A DNA stretch of 64,000 bases from Phoronis australis (taxonomy: Eukaryota > Phoronida > Phoronidae), in NCBI GenBank assembly GCA_002633005.1, contig NMRA01000673.1:4635-68634 (forward strand), given 5' to 3'. The translations under genes were made by a program, and so were the position numbers. Positions within the stretch are counted from its first letter, which is position 1. Each line of letters starts with the position of its first letter. The notes under the pieces are model-generated. The model ran no database searches, was not told where the DNA came from, and saw only the letters and a list, made by a program, of their open reading frames with translations. Of this stretch, positions 25,901 to 40,900 are shown in pieces.

Positions 25901-28900
25901 CGCAAGAAGCACACCAGCATGCTAAACGTTGCTTGCTTTCGTGAGGAGCAGCCATTAGGATGCCTACATGCACATGTTTATCGGTGGATGCACTTGAAGT
26001 GGAATCGGTTTTGGATGAGCATTTTCCATGAACTGAATGACAACGTCGCATTAAATTCAGCGTCAATTGTTTACCCTTGCAAAAATTAGTATATAACAGA
26101 TTAAAAACCATTTACAACAGATTGGAAATCCGTAATTACAGATTTTTAATCCGTATTAAAATTTGCCAATCTGTTATTACATATTGGCAATCTGTATTAA
26201 AAGATTCAATTTTTTTGATTTTTCACGACACTAATGGGCTTTTGTACGTTCCCGTGATTACAATGTATATGCCAAATTTTATTGCCAAACTTAAAGGATG
26301 TTGATACTGTTATGAATGGTCACAGCATTTCTAACCTTTGTAGGCATGGTATCTGTGGAACATCACTTGAACATGGAATAATACTCATCATACACGTGTA
26401 AGTTGACGCTATTTATGTTTAATCCAAAGTGTTAAAAAATCACTCGTCGGCCATACCATGTCCTCAGTTTATTAGACTTGGTCTAAATTCGCACTTCACA
26501 GTCGCAAGATTAAAGGTATAAACCAAAGGAACCAAGTGCGTACTACAATCGGGCACCGCCATGGAACAAAACGTTCAAAAACACGTGATAATAGAGGCTT
26601 ATCTTAGCTTCGGCCTGATGTTAAAAGGAAAATATAGAAAAAAATTAGGAACTTTAGGTTATAGCGACCAGGGTCCCGTTCCAAGAACAGTGACTTAGCA
26701 AAGACAAATAAGCCAAATCTACGATAACCCAAAATTTGTCCCAAACTCTGTTGAAGTGAGAAAGTTTCCCCGAATAATGTTGAAAATTCAAGTCTCGGTC
26801 TATACATTCTAGAGACCTGTAAATACGTTTTTGGTTCAATTTTTTGAAAATATTGGTACGTCGGCCGCCGGACCTTTCGGAACGGTTCTGTCGCCAGTGA
26901 TTCTGTTTTAATTAGTAATTTAGAAAAAGGTTATCGTTGACAACCATTGTTTTAGTCGTTGAAACCTGAGAGGATTGTCTGTAACGAGGGGCATCTGCAT
27001 CGTTTTTCTGGGAGAGCTTGAAACGATCTTGATGATTAAGAGCTGGCAAGGGCGACAGCCACGGTGAGAAACAGTCTATACAGATAATATTAGTAACAAC
27101 CCCATTGTTCACAGATGTTATTAAGGTATTGTTCGCAGTGCTGTAGTGCGGCGTAGGCGCAAGTAGACGCAGCCAACCAGCTTTTGGCATTTGAAAGTAG
27201 CGCCAACGCACCGTAAGTTAGGATCAGTGCTCAAGGTGAAACGGTTGGCTTTGGACGCCTACTTACTTCTAATTTTAACACTACAATACTGCTTGTTCGA
27301 GGTGATAAGTCTTGAGAAGTGTCGTGATGGCGGTGATGGTGGCGAAGGTAGTGGTCACAGAAGCTGTTGCCACGAGCTTCGGCTATTGTTAACTAGCCAC
27401 AAGCGATGGAGGCATAACAAAAACAGGAGGGAAAAAGCGACAGAGTACACCGACGCTTGAGTGGATCTAGGGCACACAAGAATCCATCAAATGTATGCAT
27501 ACAAGCACTAGATATTTGAGCACGACTACGGTTTACGTCACGCTTAGTCTTTTGATTAGTGGCGCCACGAACACTTTCGTCTGTCTTCATTTGAAAAGCA
27601 CACACAGTATATACTCACCCGAATAACGTACACACACGTCTTATTCAGCGGATAGTTTTTTGGGTATCCAGGGCTCACTATTTTCACAATCTCGCCTTCT
27701 GTGCCGAGGTTGTACACACCCCCGCACTCTGGGTAATCTGAAATTAGTTCCGTTATCGTTGTCACCTTTCCTCTGTTGTTAAGAGGAGAAAGAAGTGCCA
27801 GTTTACAGTTTAAGTGCTTGTCAGTGACGGCAAAACACTAGTGACAGTCGTAGTGAATGCATCTACGCGTCACAGTAGTAGCAGGCTCCGGTGTGATGAA
27901 TAAAATTGGTTGTGGTGACAGTACACCAGTGAATGCGACGTCGGTTCTTCTGGTGGTAATAGTGGTTGTGTCTACGTTTGGGTTGTTGGTTGTAGTAGCA
28001 GTGGTGAAGGTGGAGGTAGTTTTGGCTCTTTTAGTGGAGAGAGTATAGCAGCTGACGCCATGGTTGACATTGGCACACACTTTTTACAAGACACACTATG
28101 AGATCGTTCCGATACTTGTTTTTGTAGTTATTTAGATAGTATCTTTACTACCCGGCCAGCCTTCTCGTGTTATCTTTGCCACGATATGTCAGTATCTCAA
28201 TAATCGATGTGTCTTACACACTCTATGGTCGTTGATTTATGTCAGTTCTCAACGAGAGTAACTTACCGGAAAAATTGGGATCGATAGTGTTACAATCTCC
28301 AGTCAAACCCCTTGGACATTTGCATCCACAAGCTCCATTGGCGCTTTTAAATGGATAACCATGATTATAGCAAACGTCAGTACAGTCACCTGTGAAAAAG
28401 ATTTATACCTAAATGTAAGCATACATTGTAGTCCCTGTTTCATGTTCTCGTTTAGAGTATTAATATTTCACCGTTTCATATGTACATGTACTATTGTGCA
28501 GTTAACAACAGCATGTTGCCGTTCCATTTCCATTCGCACTTTACTCCATAAACCGGATCAGGCTACGAAGTGGACTTTTGTTATGAGAGATGTTCGTTTA
28601 TTGGTTTACCTTTGCAGTTGAAGACGAGGTTTGCCATTTTAGCGTCGTAGAAAGTTAATCCGTTCCTGCTTCCTGGTAAGAAATCTAGTTCCTCATTCTT
28701 CACTCTGATTGTTGGCTGACCATTGATACTAAATGCCTAGATGCAGGACAAACAGTTGGTGCACATAGTCGGAACAGGGAGCTTGGTATAACATATGCAC
28801 TGGAAGTCTTAACTAAAAACTGCTTTTGCTTTTTTGCTTTACTTTTCATAGAATTCAAAATCAGAATCTAGTGTCTATGCTTAGGTACATCGTGGTTTAT

Positions 28901-31900
28901 GCATGTGCATATCTAATCGACGTTCGCAAATATTTTGATAGAAAAAATTTCGAAATTTCGACGAAAAACTCAAAGTTTCGAGATCAGGCTCGAAAGTTTA
29001 GCCTTAATGCTGGGGTGCCCATGAGCAGACTTGGATTACATAGTTGTCCATGTAAGTCACTATGTACTAGAGACCAGAATTATAGGCACTTATCTTGAGC
29101 CCGCTCAAAAGTAGAATGGAAAAGGTCAAAAATAATTCCGAGATTGATTACGAGTAAAAAGATTTGTTGCCGGGCCCTAAAGATTATAGATAATTAGCAT
29201 GATTCGGAAGCATATTTTTCTCTAAACAATTGCAAAATGCACAAAAAGAAGTTCAACTCAGGAACAAACATGACAACACTTTGCAGTTTAATAATTTTGG
29301 ACTCACGTGTACACGAATTTTAGTCAGTCACAATGTAACATTATATACACTTATACAACATGTAGCTTTAAAAGCATTTAGTAAATTTTAAGCCCAAAGA
29401 CTTCTAATGGAACTCACGTATAAGCTGTAGTGCATATCGCTTTCCAAGTCATATTCTACTTGGACAGAAGTTACACTTTTGTCGAAATTGAATGTTGTGT
29501 TGGGATTGATGTTATTCCAAAGGATCTCCACAAACTTGTCACGGTCACTTCTTGATTGCTCGTGCGCAAATCCTATAGCATGGCCGAGCTCATGAGCAAT
29601 GGTTCCCAGCTGAAATGCAGTCACAGTAGGATATACATGCAAGAGTAAGGGGTGCGGGAAGGCAGCAGTTGCCTTGCCCGGAGTTGGACTACTACTAATT
29701 TGACGTTTTGGTAATCCAATCAATCCAGGAACGTAAAACATATGTTTAAAGTGCTTGCTGAAAGACTGCAGTCCACCAGTGCAGAGTAAGGCGTCTTCAT
29801 TAAAACAGTTCTGCAGCTAACTGGCACAGGCACGTTCGGTATTTCAGTTTTTAAATAAGTGGTGAAGGGCGAAAAAATACGACGCAGAAGGCTGAAATGC
29901 ACCCACAAATGCACCGCAAACGGTGTCATTCAAAGAGTGTTCATTTGTACCATATAAATGGCCACTATATCGCATAAAATATGTCTAATCCATCCGAAAA
30001 CGGGATCACGTTAATAGAAAGTCTTTTACAACGGGGAGCATTGAAATGCACCCTCAAATGCACCACAAACGGTGAGCTTCGAAGGGTGTTTAATTGTATC
30101 GTAAAATTGACCACTAGATGGTGCAGAATATCCCAAATCCATCCGAAAACTGGTATATGTCATCAAAGTTATTTACCAAATTCCATAAAAACCCGAGGAA
30201 AATAGAAAAAAGTCAAATTGCCATTAGGAGGTAAACTTAAAAAACTAAACTTGCGACCAGGGGAACACTGAAGAAAAGATCTGTGCGAAAGTCGTTGTCC
30301 TCTCTTCTCAACATCACAGATGTATAAATGCGCTTGATAAATTTAGTAAAGCTTCTGCAAACGGTTTAGGAAATAGAGCCATGTGCGCAAAACCAAACAA
30401 AACTGCCACTAGGAGGCGTCACAGTACTCGAAGTCGTCAGAAAATCATCGTCAGTCATCCTTTTCATAGTAAAAACATATATGCCAATTTTTACAATCAT
30501 CCTCAGAGCGGTTTGGCTAATAGAGGGGTGGACGTCAAAAACACACTCGGCAACAGCAAAAATGGCCTATAGGTGGCGCAAGCTACGTCTAATCTATCCA
30601 AAAACAAGAGGATAATGTCATCTCACAGACAGATGCATATATTCCAAATTTTGTGAAAATACGTTGAGTATCCCCGAAGATACAGAGGTAAGCGTAAAAA
30701 ATAAAATTGCCACTACGGGGCACACAGTAATTGGAGAGATTCAAATTTGTCGTCGTCAGTCGTCAGCTTAACAGGAACACATCAGCCAAATCTCCCCAAG
30801 ATCCTGTCAAGAGCTTAGAAGATACAGCTGTGGACGCCGGACGACGGACGCCGGATGACGGATTGAAGAAAGGGTGAAGACTCCATTGACTTGTGTTCTG
30901 TCACAACTGTTCTGTGCCCCCTAAAGAGATACAGCCATGGGCGCAAGAACAAACAAAACTACCACTAGGAGGTACATGTATCACATATGTCGGAGAAAGA
31001 GGGTCCAATAAAACATATTCGAAGGCAAATGTCCGCGTGCATTCCTAGCCGTCTCTGAAGGGGCCATGCACAATTATAAAGGAAAATGGGAGCGTAACAC
31101 TCAGAAACGATATGCCTGCGGCGATTTTTAGTCGCCTTCCCTCCCCGTAATTGGTTCTTTAGCTTGAAATATTAATGAAATTTCCACTGCTCGGTGAGTA
31201 TGCATGTACGCTTGGTGGTTGCACGAGCCGAAATGTTCAGCGACAATGCTGTCGTCAGTAGTCGATTGATGCCGTAAACTGAGCTATCGTATCAAGACTA
31301 CGCCCAACGAGCTAAATACATGTCCAGTACATGTGTATGTGTACTAGCTATATTTATCTCATTGACTACGCCCCGCTTAACCGTCACTTACGGCGCGTAG
31401 ACGCTACTTTAAATGTTAAAAGGTGGTTGCTACGAAAAAATATAAAAAGGTGGTTGGCTACGCCTACGTGGGCTTACGTCCACTAGGCCTATATAGCATA
31501 ACTTATGCATACGGTGAGTAGGCGGTACTTTAAAAAGCAAAAGGGTGGTTGGCTGCGCCTACTTGTGCCTAAGCCTCACTACAGCACTGCCGCATGCTTC
31601 TGAAGCACGTACAGGTACATTAAATGCTCATCTGGCCGATGTAACCTGTGTGTAATTCACACTGTGGGAAAACAGGACAAAAATGTAAACAAAGTCAGCG
31701 ACAGTACAAAAATGCACTCCAAAAGCGCAACCACAATTACTAGGAATTACACTTCCTTCAACAGGTACGCCAGTTTGTTTGAATAGAGCGTTTTCTGCGA
31801 ATCAGACACAAAGGAAAGCTAAATGATACATGCGTGTGTTCTACCACCTAGCGGACACACAGGGAACCAGCGAGGGCGGACAACGCATACGCAAAGGCAA

Positions 31901-34900
31901 CGTACCGAGTGCGCATGATAGACAAGTTATAAAGAAGCGTAAGCGAATTAACTTTCACATTTCGTTCTATGAAAACTCGAAAATGAACGACATAATTTTA
32001 AAAATAGTGTGCCTAACGCCCTTGAAATTTAATGCATTATGCCGGCATAACTCTGGACGTTACTAAAGAAGTTGTAGTCAACTTACATTTATGCAACCAC
32101 TTTCAGCCAACGTGACAGATTGTCCACCACTTGATGAGAGTTTACCGATGTATGAAGAACAGCTGCAAGAACAGTTTAACAATGTTAATATTCACTGGTG
32201 TATGTTATATTGAGTTGGCATTTAGATGTTATTTCCACAAGCGTTTGGAAAAGTGGGTTCTTTTTTCGCCCAGATTCCCTTATAATTGATTCGACAATTT
32301 GGCTCTGTTCTATCAAATAATTCAATTAATTTAGGTATTCCGCCCTTTGATCCATGTGTAGCAAGCGTCACCCGAAAATATTCCTCAGACGTTATTGTTT
32401 GAATTTGTTTTGCCTGAACAAATTAACACATTGGCAATTTGTGTTTGGCGAGAAATGTATAAGTTTGCATCATAAACAGCTAGATGTGACTCTCAACGGG
32501 ACAGAAAGGCATTACGTCGCATCTCAAGCAACTGCTCTCAATTAGATACGCACACTATGACAGTTACCCAAGTATATTAGTAGTTCAATTCAGCAAAATT
32601 TTACAAAAGTTTCTATTTGAAATTTTGAAAATTACGCTTCGGTACCTGTGAGCTGTGGTAATCGACTACATTTTATCTTTCTAAAACAGAGTTAATAATT
32701 GGTGATTTTCCAGTTGACCACAGAAAACTAGCAAGAAGCTGGAGTCTTTTGGATTTTCTCAATGCAATGACGTCACTATCACTATCCCTATGGTGGCACT
32801 GAACAATTAGGCTACGCTTCCCCAGCCAATTTGCAGTGTTAAAACATTAAAATCCAGGGGTAGGCCTGGCTGGGGAGCAGTTTTTAGGTGGGCATTGCAT
32901 GTAGTCTCAGTGAACGTGGTTTATTTGTATTTTCAATCATGTGAAGAATGAAAAGGGCCACTTGCTGGACTGCACTCTTCTAAGAAGTTCTTGATGACAA
33001 CACCCCCCCCCCCTTTTCAATTGTGCATTGCTGGGTAGCGACTGAAAGAGCGGATGCAATTTCAGGTAGCCACGAGAAAAGTGGAAAAGAAATAATTGGA
33101 ATGACAGTAATTTTGGGTCACATCTTTGGAATTGGTAGAAAAGTTGCTTCAGAATCTAGTGGTGGCCTTTTTCGTGCATCTGCAGGGAAGTAGTTGTTTG
33201 GGGAAGAAATATGACGATCTTGTGTATTTGGCCATTTTTCCTAGCCTACCTTAATTGCCTTAATTGAGCTTCTGTAAGAGTGAAAAGGCCAAAAGTAAAG
33301 CCTCTATGATCATCTGCAGGGCTGTTGGTGTTTAAGCACTGAAAACGTGTGAAAAAGGTGACAAACTCCGTGACGTGTGTCTTGGTATGCACATATAGTG
33401 GGAATTGTTCTGTGTCAGTTATTTGCACGTGTGTAGGCGATAATGCGTGCCCTTAACTTGATTTTCAGTCCCTGCTGCGAGTCTAAGTCGGACTTCAATA
33501 CCAAGAAAATATGAAAGATCTGAATACTGGTCACTTGAACAGACTGTGTCCTCTTTGCTTATTGGTTCTTTGAATATATTGCACAGTATTGATATTTAGA
33601 AGGAAGAACACTGTAGTTTAGTCCTACAGGTGGACAATGTTGTTTTTCTAAAAGGAATTTGTGAATTAGACAGCATGATATGAGTCCACTATACATGCTC
33701 CTTGATTTAGATACAGTGAAACTACTTGCAGGTATGTGATTTGTACATGTAAATCAAGGCGAAGGCGCCGTGACCACAAGATATTAACAATTAAGTTTTC
33801 AAAGTGTTTCCAGGGTATGTTTTAAAAACATATGGGGTATTTTGATTTTTAAATCAAATTATGATTGTAATTTGCTGTCTCTTGCAAATATTGGTGCCTT
33901 CTGTCTTGACGTCTCGATTTCTTGGGAAGAAATTAGTGCTCATTTACATTAGGACATAACAATTGTAAACCAAGTAGTGCTGAATAACAAAAACATATTG
34001 ATTACAGAAGGACTGTATTTTTTAATAGTTTCGTTGAGGCTGGTGTTATTTTTGTGAATGGTCTTTTAAATTTTGAAAAAAAAAATCTGTCATGGGAGGT
34101 TTTGAAAATATATATAAACTTTCAAATTGGATTGATTATGCTGCTTTGAGACGTGTGGTTAAGTTGAAGGCCGGTCCTTCCATTTCAAAATGTATACATC
34201 CCCATTCAAGCGAAATTACTAATGTGTTTTCTAGAAATATTTTGCTTTACAAAATTGTTTCGCCTCTTGATATAATAGAATGCAGCTAAACTGATATTTA
34301 CTCTAGACAACAGATTCAACAAACTTATGTTCTTCCACACAAACTCTTGTTACCCCCTTATGTTGAAACCTTTAAATATTTCTATACTCATACAAAAGTG
34401 TTTACAAAACTTAATTTGAAAAAGTTGAACTTAGTAAGTGATGACAAGTGTGCATCTTGGGGAACTGTTGAAACTTTTAACCATATGTTTGTGGAATGTG
34501 GTTCTGTGAAAACTTTGTGGTGTAAAATTCACGTTTAATTCACGTAGCTGCCAAACACGATTTAATCTTAAATACAAATGTTATATTGACAGCATATTAT
34601 TTGGATGTAATTTTGAAGACATCACTACCACATTAACTATTTACCGATATTTCATCCATAAATGTTCTAGAGACCAGATTGTTCCTAGATATTCACAATT
34701 TCAATGTTTCTTGTGTAATTATTGTAAAAAAATAAATATGCAACCCCGTAAAACTGCCTTTTGGGAAACCCTCAATACATAGTTTAAATTAGATGAACCG
34801 TGAAGTTCAATTATTTAGATATGTGCGTGTGTGTGTGTGTGTGCGTGTATGTGTGCCTGTGTTTCATTTGCATATACCTCATTGTTGTATATCTTAGTGA

Positions 34901-37900
34901 ATTTAGAAATAAAATCTTTATATGAAGAAAACATTGTAGACTTACCAAAATTGGTAAACATCGTTGTTTTATCAAAAATAAGACCTTACCCTCTTCCATT
35001 GCCGATTTTCAAATAATGAGATTCCGTTGTTCTCCGAGGAAACCGTAGACAAGTCTCTTTCTCCCAATGCGCGATTGCCTCCTCGATTTTTGCGCTCGTG
35101 GAGCTCTGTTGAAAAGGTCTCCTCGCGTTGTAGTCCCAGGGTACCACGCCGTTCGGCCAATACGAAACCCATGATACCTCAGAAGCTTTTCGTTTGGATA
35201 TTTGGTCAAACTACAAAAACACGTGACACGTATGTTTTGTGCATGGTGAAAAGATTCTTTTGTAAACCACTAATGAAAAAGGGAGGTTTTAGGCAATAAA
35301 CTAAAGCAAAAACAACAGTTTTGGAAATTGTTCAGTGTCGTCTCTTTTGTTTAAAATCAACAACGATCGATATACGTAATTTACCGATACACGCAATACA
35401 TCCACTCACGTAATGTACTGTACAACTGGAATAGCTAGGCTCGTTAATTGCACCTTCAAAAATACAGGCGTGGTTTTTACCGAGGAGATCTTCACTAAAA
35501 TTGCAAAAATTCTAGACATGTACAGGCAAATGTGCAGGTACACGAGGCGGCAGTAAAAAACACATGACAATATACTTAATCTAAAATGTCTCAGAAGAGC
35601 ATGTTCTCAAGCGGAGAATTGATTTCGTTAGCAATGACAAGAAATTGCTGCAAGTACCTCATCTCCAGGTTTTTCACTTTCCAGTCCAAGTATGACCTTC
35701 TGGACATGCGTCAATATTATATCTTCACCTTTCTCATCAGGATTCACGCGATGGGAGACGGGCTTCTGAAAATAAAAGCTGTTTAAAAGAAACTCCAGAA
35801 CAAATTCGTGATGTTAAATATTCAAAGTAGCATTCCTTCTCTCACAACATCCAGCGTTTTTGTCCGTTCTTACGTTAGCACAGTAACAAAACACTTCATT
35901 ATTTTGAACAGAGACCCACAAGTTTGTGTCTGGAAGTCCCTTAAAGGACATTATCAAAACTCTAATTGAATTTGAAAATACAGACAGCAATTCATCGCAT
36001 CTTAGTCTCTAAGTGTTTAAAAAAACTGCAGTGCAGTGCTCTTTAACTCTCGTCAGTGCGAAGTATGGTAGATGAAATTAACTTTGTAATTACTGATATC
36101 TGTAGTAGTTTAGTTTGTCATAATATATATGACCTTTTATCTCAACTACACGTGTTGTTTCACTGTAAACTAGCTTCGGTATCGCTTCGCAGTTAGCGCA
36201 TATAAATGAAATTAACAGAAGTACTAGGGAAGCATAAATCAGCGCTCTGATTGCCACACCTTAAAGCCAACTGAAATGTTGCAAGAGGGTTCCAATCGAG
36301 TTTTCTATCTTTCAGAAGACACGGATCAGTTTTAGACGAAATCTTTAAAATAGGGTTTGGAAAATTTAATCTTCTTTTCCTGTTACATTGCACTACCAGC
36401 ATTCCCTTATTTTTACCAGTTTCTAGCTTCAGAAATTCATCTCTAAAAGAATATTTCGCAGAACAAACGCCCTGCATGCATTCGAATTTTACTGTATATT
36501 CACAAAAGTGGGACATTTAATTCAGGTTATTTTGTGAACATTTGATTTCACGTTGGTAGGTCGTTACTCACGACATTTTTGCTTGGTTGTAGGGGATTAG
36601 TTAATATTTTCATCTAACTCCTTATCATCATCAAGGATTAAGGAATCATGTCAGTTTTCGGAACAATGTATTCTGCGACATTTTCATGCACAGTGGTTTC
36701 ACTTAGCGGCACATTTCAATAAGAGTGCCCATGGGATCAGCATTTTCCAAATGTGTTTTACCTTTTCACTCCCAGTCTTTTCCACAAGAATTTGCCTCTC
36801 ATGCTCGCCCTGTGGCGCCACCTGTAAATATAAGTTCAAAATTACGTAAATTGGTATGCTTCAGTTAGGTGCAAATAAATGTATTGATGTCCGCGTTCTG
36901 AGTAAGATGGGGATGACTAGTAAGTACGTGATGCTTACACAGAGGCGCTCTCGTCGTAAGGCGCATGGGCAATGGGAAAAATAATAATGGACACGAAAAG
37001 CCTGCCAACTAAACAGACATGCAGGAAGGCCCAGGCTCCGTTCTACACATGTGTGTCAACGCGACCGCTGTGCAGTACATGCGGGGATGCATTAAAATTA
37101 GTGAGCAAAGGAAGGAAGAGAAGAAAATCAGGCACCACTTAAAGAACAAAGGCGACAGAGGGCAGAATCTGATCCCACTGATCAGGACCTGTGGCAACTG
37201 CAACAGAACATACCGCTGTATAATCTGACTTTTTAGCCACAGGTGATGCTACTTTCCCACCAATGACTGACAGAGCTCATGTCCATTGTCTCATGAGACA
37301 GACGTTGACCACCTCTAAGAATATTCCACACAACCTGCACCAGTGTTTGGAATTTGCGCTCACAGAACACGCAATGAATAAGCAAGCAAAATGTAATTTT
37401 CCGTAAAGAGGGAAGACCGGTCATGGCAGGTCATATTTTTGGATTCTGTTTCACACTGCCGTCGTGACGGCGAGTTACACGTGCACTCAAATGGCTGTCT
37501 TTACGAAAAACTCCGGTCACTAAATTAAATACTTTTGCAAATGATGTTGAACAATACAAGTTGTTCCACCACTTCCAGTCTGCCCACCCAACTGTATCGC
37601 TTAAATGTAGGAGAAGAAAGGAAATACATAACTCTGAATTGGGGTTTCAATAGATGGCTAAAAGCAGCTCTCCATTGTGTCGGTGCATTCGTGCATTCTC
37701 AAATACACGTATTTACGAAGTTTGCCTGCTCTGCGACAATGTTACTTAAAGGCGAAGGCAACCTTTTTCCATGTCATTTTGAGCTAAAATAAGGTTGGTT
37801 GGTTATCCTAGACATATTTTCCACTTAATTACAGCTTTTCGTAATTTTATTAATTACTCGTCCGCTAATGCGGAGGCAAGCATTTCGCGCCAATTTCTTT

Positions 37901-40900
37901 TCATATAGTCTAACTGTGAGAGCTGCCGAGTCAGTCATTGTTCTACCTCGGTTGTGTTAAGTTTCGTCGTCGTTTGCTTTCATTTACTAGTCAGTCAATA
38001 TGCCACACTGTTGCTGCGTACCGGAATGTACTAATTATCGGCTCACACGCGCTTTGGGAGTACCTTTGCATCGCTTTCCGATGGATGACACACTTCGCCG
38101 TACTTGGCTCGTTCGTGAGAAGAACGCAGCGTTACCCGTCCACGCAACGTACAGAGCAGTGGGGAATTACCGTGTGTGTGGCAAGCACTTTCTGCACTCC
38201 GGTTACGAAATGGATTTGTACGCTGAACTGATGAAGGTCCCTGCGAAACAACGCCTGAAGAAGGATGCCATTCCGTCTGTGTTGATTCCCGGCAGTGCCC
38301 CGTCGCCACCCTCGAGAAGTGCGTTTTTGAAGCGAGAAGCCTCGCGAGCTGTGGCCAGTACAGTGACTGGAGCCAGTGGAGGCACTTCATTTACTGTCAC
38401 CCGTGCCTCCGAACGTACCCCAGAGCGTGCAATTCCTGGAACCAGTAGTGATTCGCCCTGTGCTNCCACAAGAATTTGCCTCTCATGCTCGCCCTGTGGC
38501 GCCACCTGTAAATGTAAGTTCAAAATTACGTAAATTGGTATGCTTCAGTTAGGTGCAAATAAATGTATTGATGTCCGCGTTCTGAGTAAGATGGGAATGC
38601 CTAGTAAGGACGTGATGCTTACACAGAGGCGATCTCGTCGTCTTGACTACGTTAGGCGCATGGGCAATGGGAAAAATGCTAATGCACATGAAAAGCCTGC
38701 CAACGAAACAGACATGCAAGAAGGCCCAGGCTCCGTTCTACACATGTGTGTAAACGCGACCGCTGTGCAGTATATGCGGAGATGCATAAAAACCAGTGAG
38801 CAAAGGAGGGAAGAGAAGAAAATCAGGCACCACTTAAAGAACAAAGGCGACAGAGGGCAGAATCTGATCCCACTGATCAGGACCTGTGGCAACTGCAACA
38901 GAACATACCGCTGTATAATCTGACTTTTTAGCCACAGGTGATGCTACAATCCCACCAATGACTGACAGAGCTCATGTCCATTGTCTCATGAGACAGACGT
39001 CGACCACCTCTAAGAATATTCCACACAACCTGCACCAGTGTTTGGAATTTGCGCTCACAGAACACGCAATGAATAAGCAAGCAAAATGTAATTTTCCGTA
39101 AAGAGGGAAGACCGGTCATGGCAGGTCGTATTTTTGGATTCTGTTTCACACAGCCGTCGTGACGGCGAGTTACACGTGCACTCAAATGGCTGTCTTTACG
39201 AAAAACTGCGGTCACTAAATTAAATACTTTTGCAAATGATGTTGAACAATACAAGTTGTTCCACCACTTCCAGTCTGCCCATTCAACTGTATCGCTTAAA
39301 TGTAGGAGAAGAAAGGAAATACATAACTCTGAATTGGGGTTTCAATAGATGGCTAAAAGCAGCACTCCATTGTGTCGGTGCATTCTCAAATACACGTATT
39401 TACGAAGTTTGCCTGCTCTGCGACAATGTTGCTTAACAAGCAATTTGTCTGTACTATCTAGGGTTGAGTACGATCCTAGCGACAAGTCTGTGTACTTAGC
39501 CAAGTCACCTCAAAACTAGCATGCACTTCAACCCAAAAAAGTACACACGTTTTTACATATACCAACACATTATAGAAATATATATTTTTCCGGTACCCCT
39601 TTTGATTGGTCTTGGATTCCCTTAAAACTTCTACAGGATTTGAACGCTTCACCCAACCACAAGAAGCCAGTTGTATTCGACCTGACGTACATTAATGCTT
39701 AAAGCCAATGGCAAGTTGTTATTGTCTTCCAGTGCATTTTACCTCGTTTCTTTTTGCGTTATCAAAGTTTTCCAATTCTTCTCCCAAGCGGTCAGTTTCT
39801 TTCTCGCCTATTTCCTCTCCATCCATGGAAGACCATTCTCGAAATTCTTGCAAAAGTTTATTTTCCGCTAATTTCTCGGTAACATCTTCGCCACCACTTT
39901 CCTGAAAATAGTATGCAAAATAGATACAAAGCTAGACAGGAACCGAAATAATAATTACAGAACTGGATGGAATCGGCCCAGCACCGGTTGTTGTCATGGT
40001 AAACGTGAAAAATAAAACTGCCAATAGGGGACACACCTGTAGTCGGATTAGTCTGAAATTCGTCGTCATCCTTATCATCTCCAGTGCAACATGTCCGTCA
40101 CACTACATAAGGATCCTACGAGAAGTTCAGACAGATGCGACCGTGGACGCCAAAAAATGACACTTTGGGTCGCCACAGTTGTCAAACATGTTTGAAAATA
40201 AGTATCAGCTGCGGTCTTTTTATCAGGAAAACATACGCCGAGTTCTATTATGATCATTTGAACGCTTGGGCAGGTGGAATGGTGAACATCAAAAACCCAC
40301 TCAATTTTGATAACTTGCCACCAGAATACGTCAAAATGTGTCCGAAAATAAAAGGCGTCATAGTCTCTTAAAACAAATCTATTTGTCAAATTTCATGAAA
40401 ACTTGAATACATCAAAGAACTCGGAAGATACGGATGCAAATGTAAAAAAAACAGCCGCTAAGAGAAACACCTGTAGACGGATTAGTCTGAAACTCAACTC
40501 GTCATCCTTATCATCTCCTTAGGAACATATCTGTCATACTATACAAAGACACACCAAAGAGCCAAAGAGATACACCAGTGGACGCCAAAAATGCCTCTAG
40601 GGGTTGCTGCAGTAGTCGAACCTGTCCGAAAGTAAGTGTCAGCTGCTGGCTTTTTATCATGAAAACATCTGCCAATTCCTATAATGATCTCTTGGACCCT
40701 TCGGTGGATAGAAAGGCGGACGTCAAAAACATACTCGATTTTAAGTTGCCACCAGGTAACGTAGAATACGTCAAGTGTGTCTGAAAATGGAAGGCGTCAT
40801 CATCTCCTTAATTAAAACCAATACGATACACATCACGTAAACCCATCAATGAACTCGGAAGATACGAAGACAAACGTTCAAAAACTTCATTAGGGGGCAT

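Noticed and set aside
29720-29929. Minus-strand frame just upstream of the catalytic exon
   Set aside because: Interrupted from the astacin exon by intron sequence; the true preceding exon is at 32087-32162 by phase and family order.
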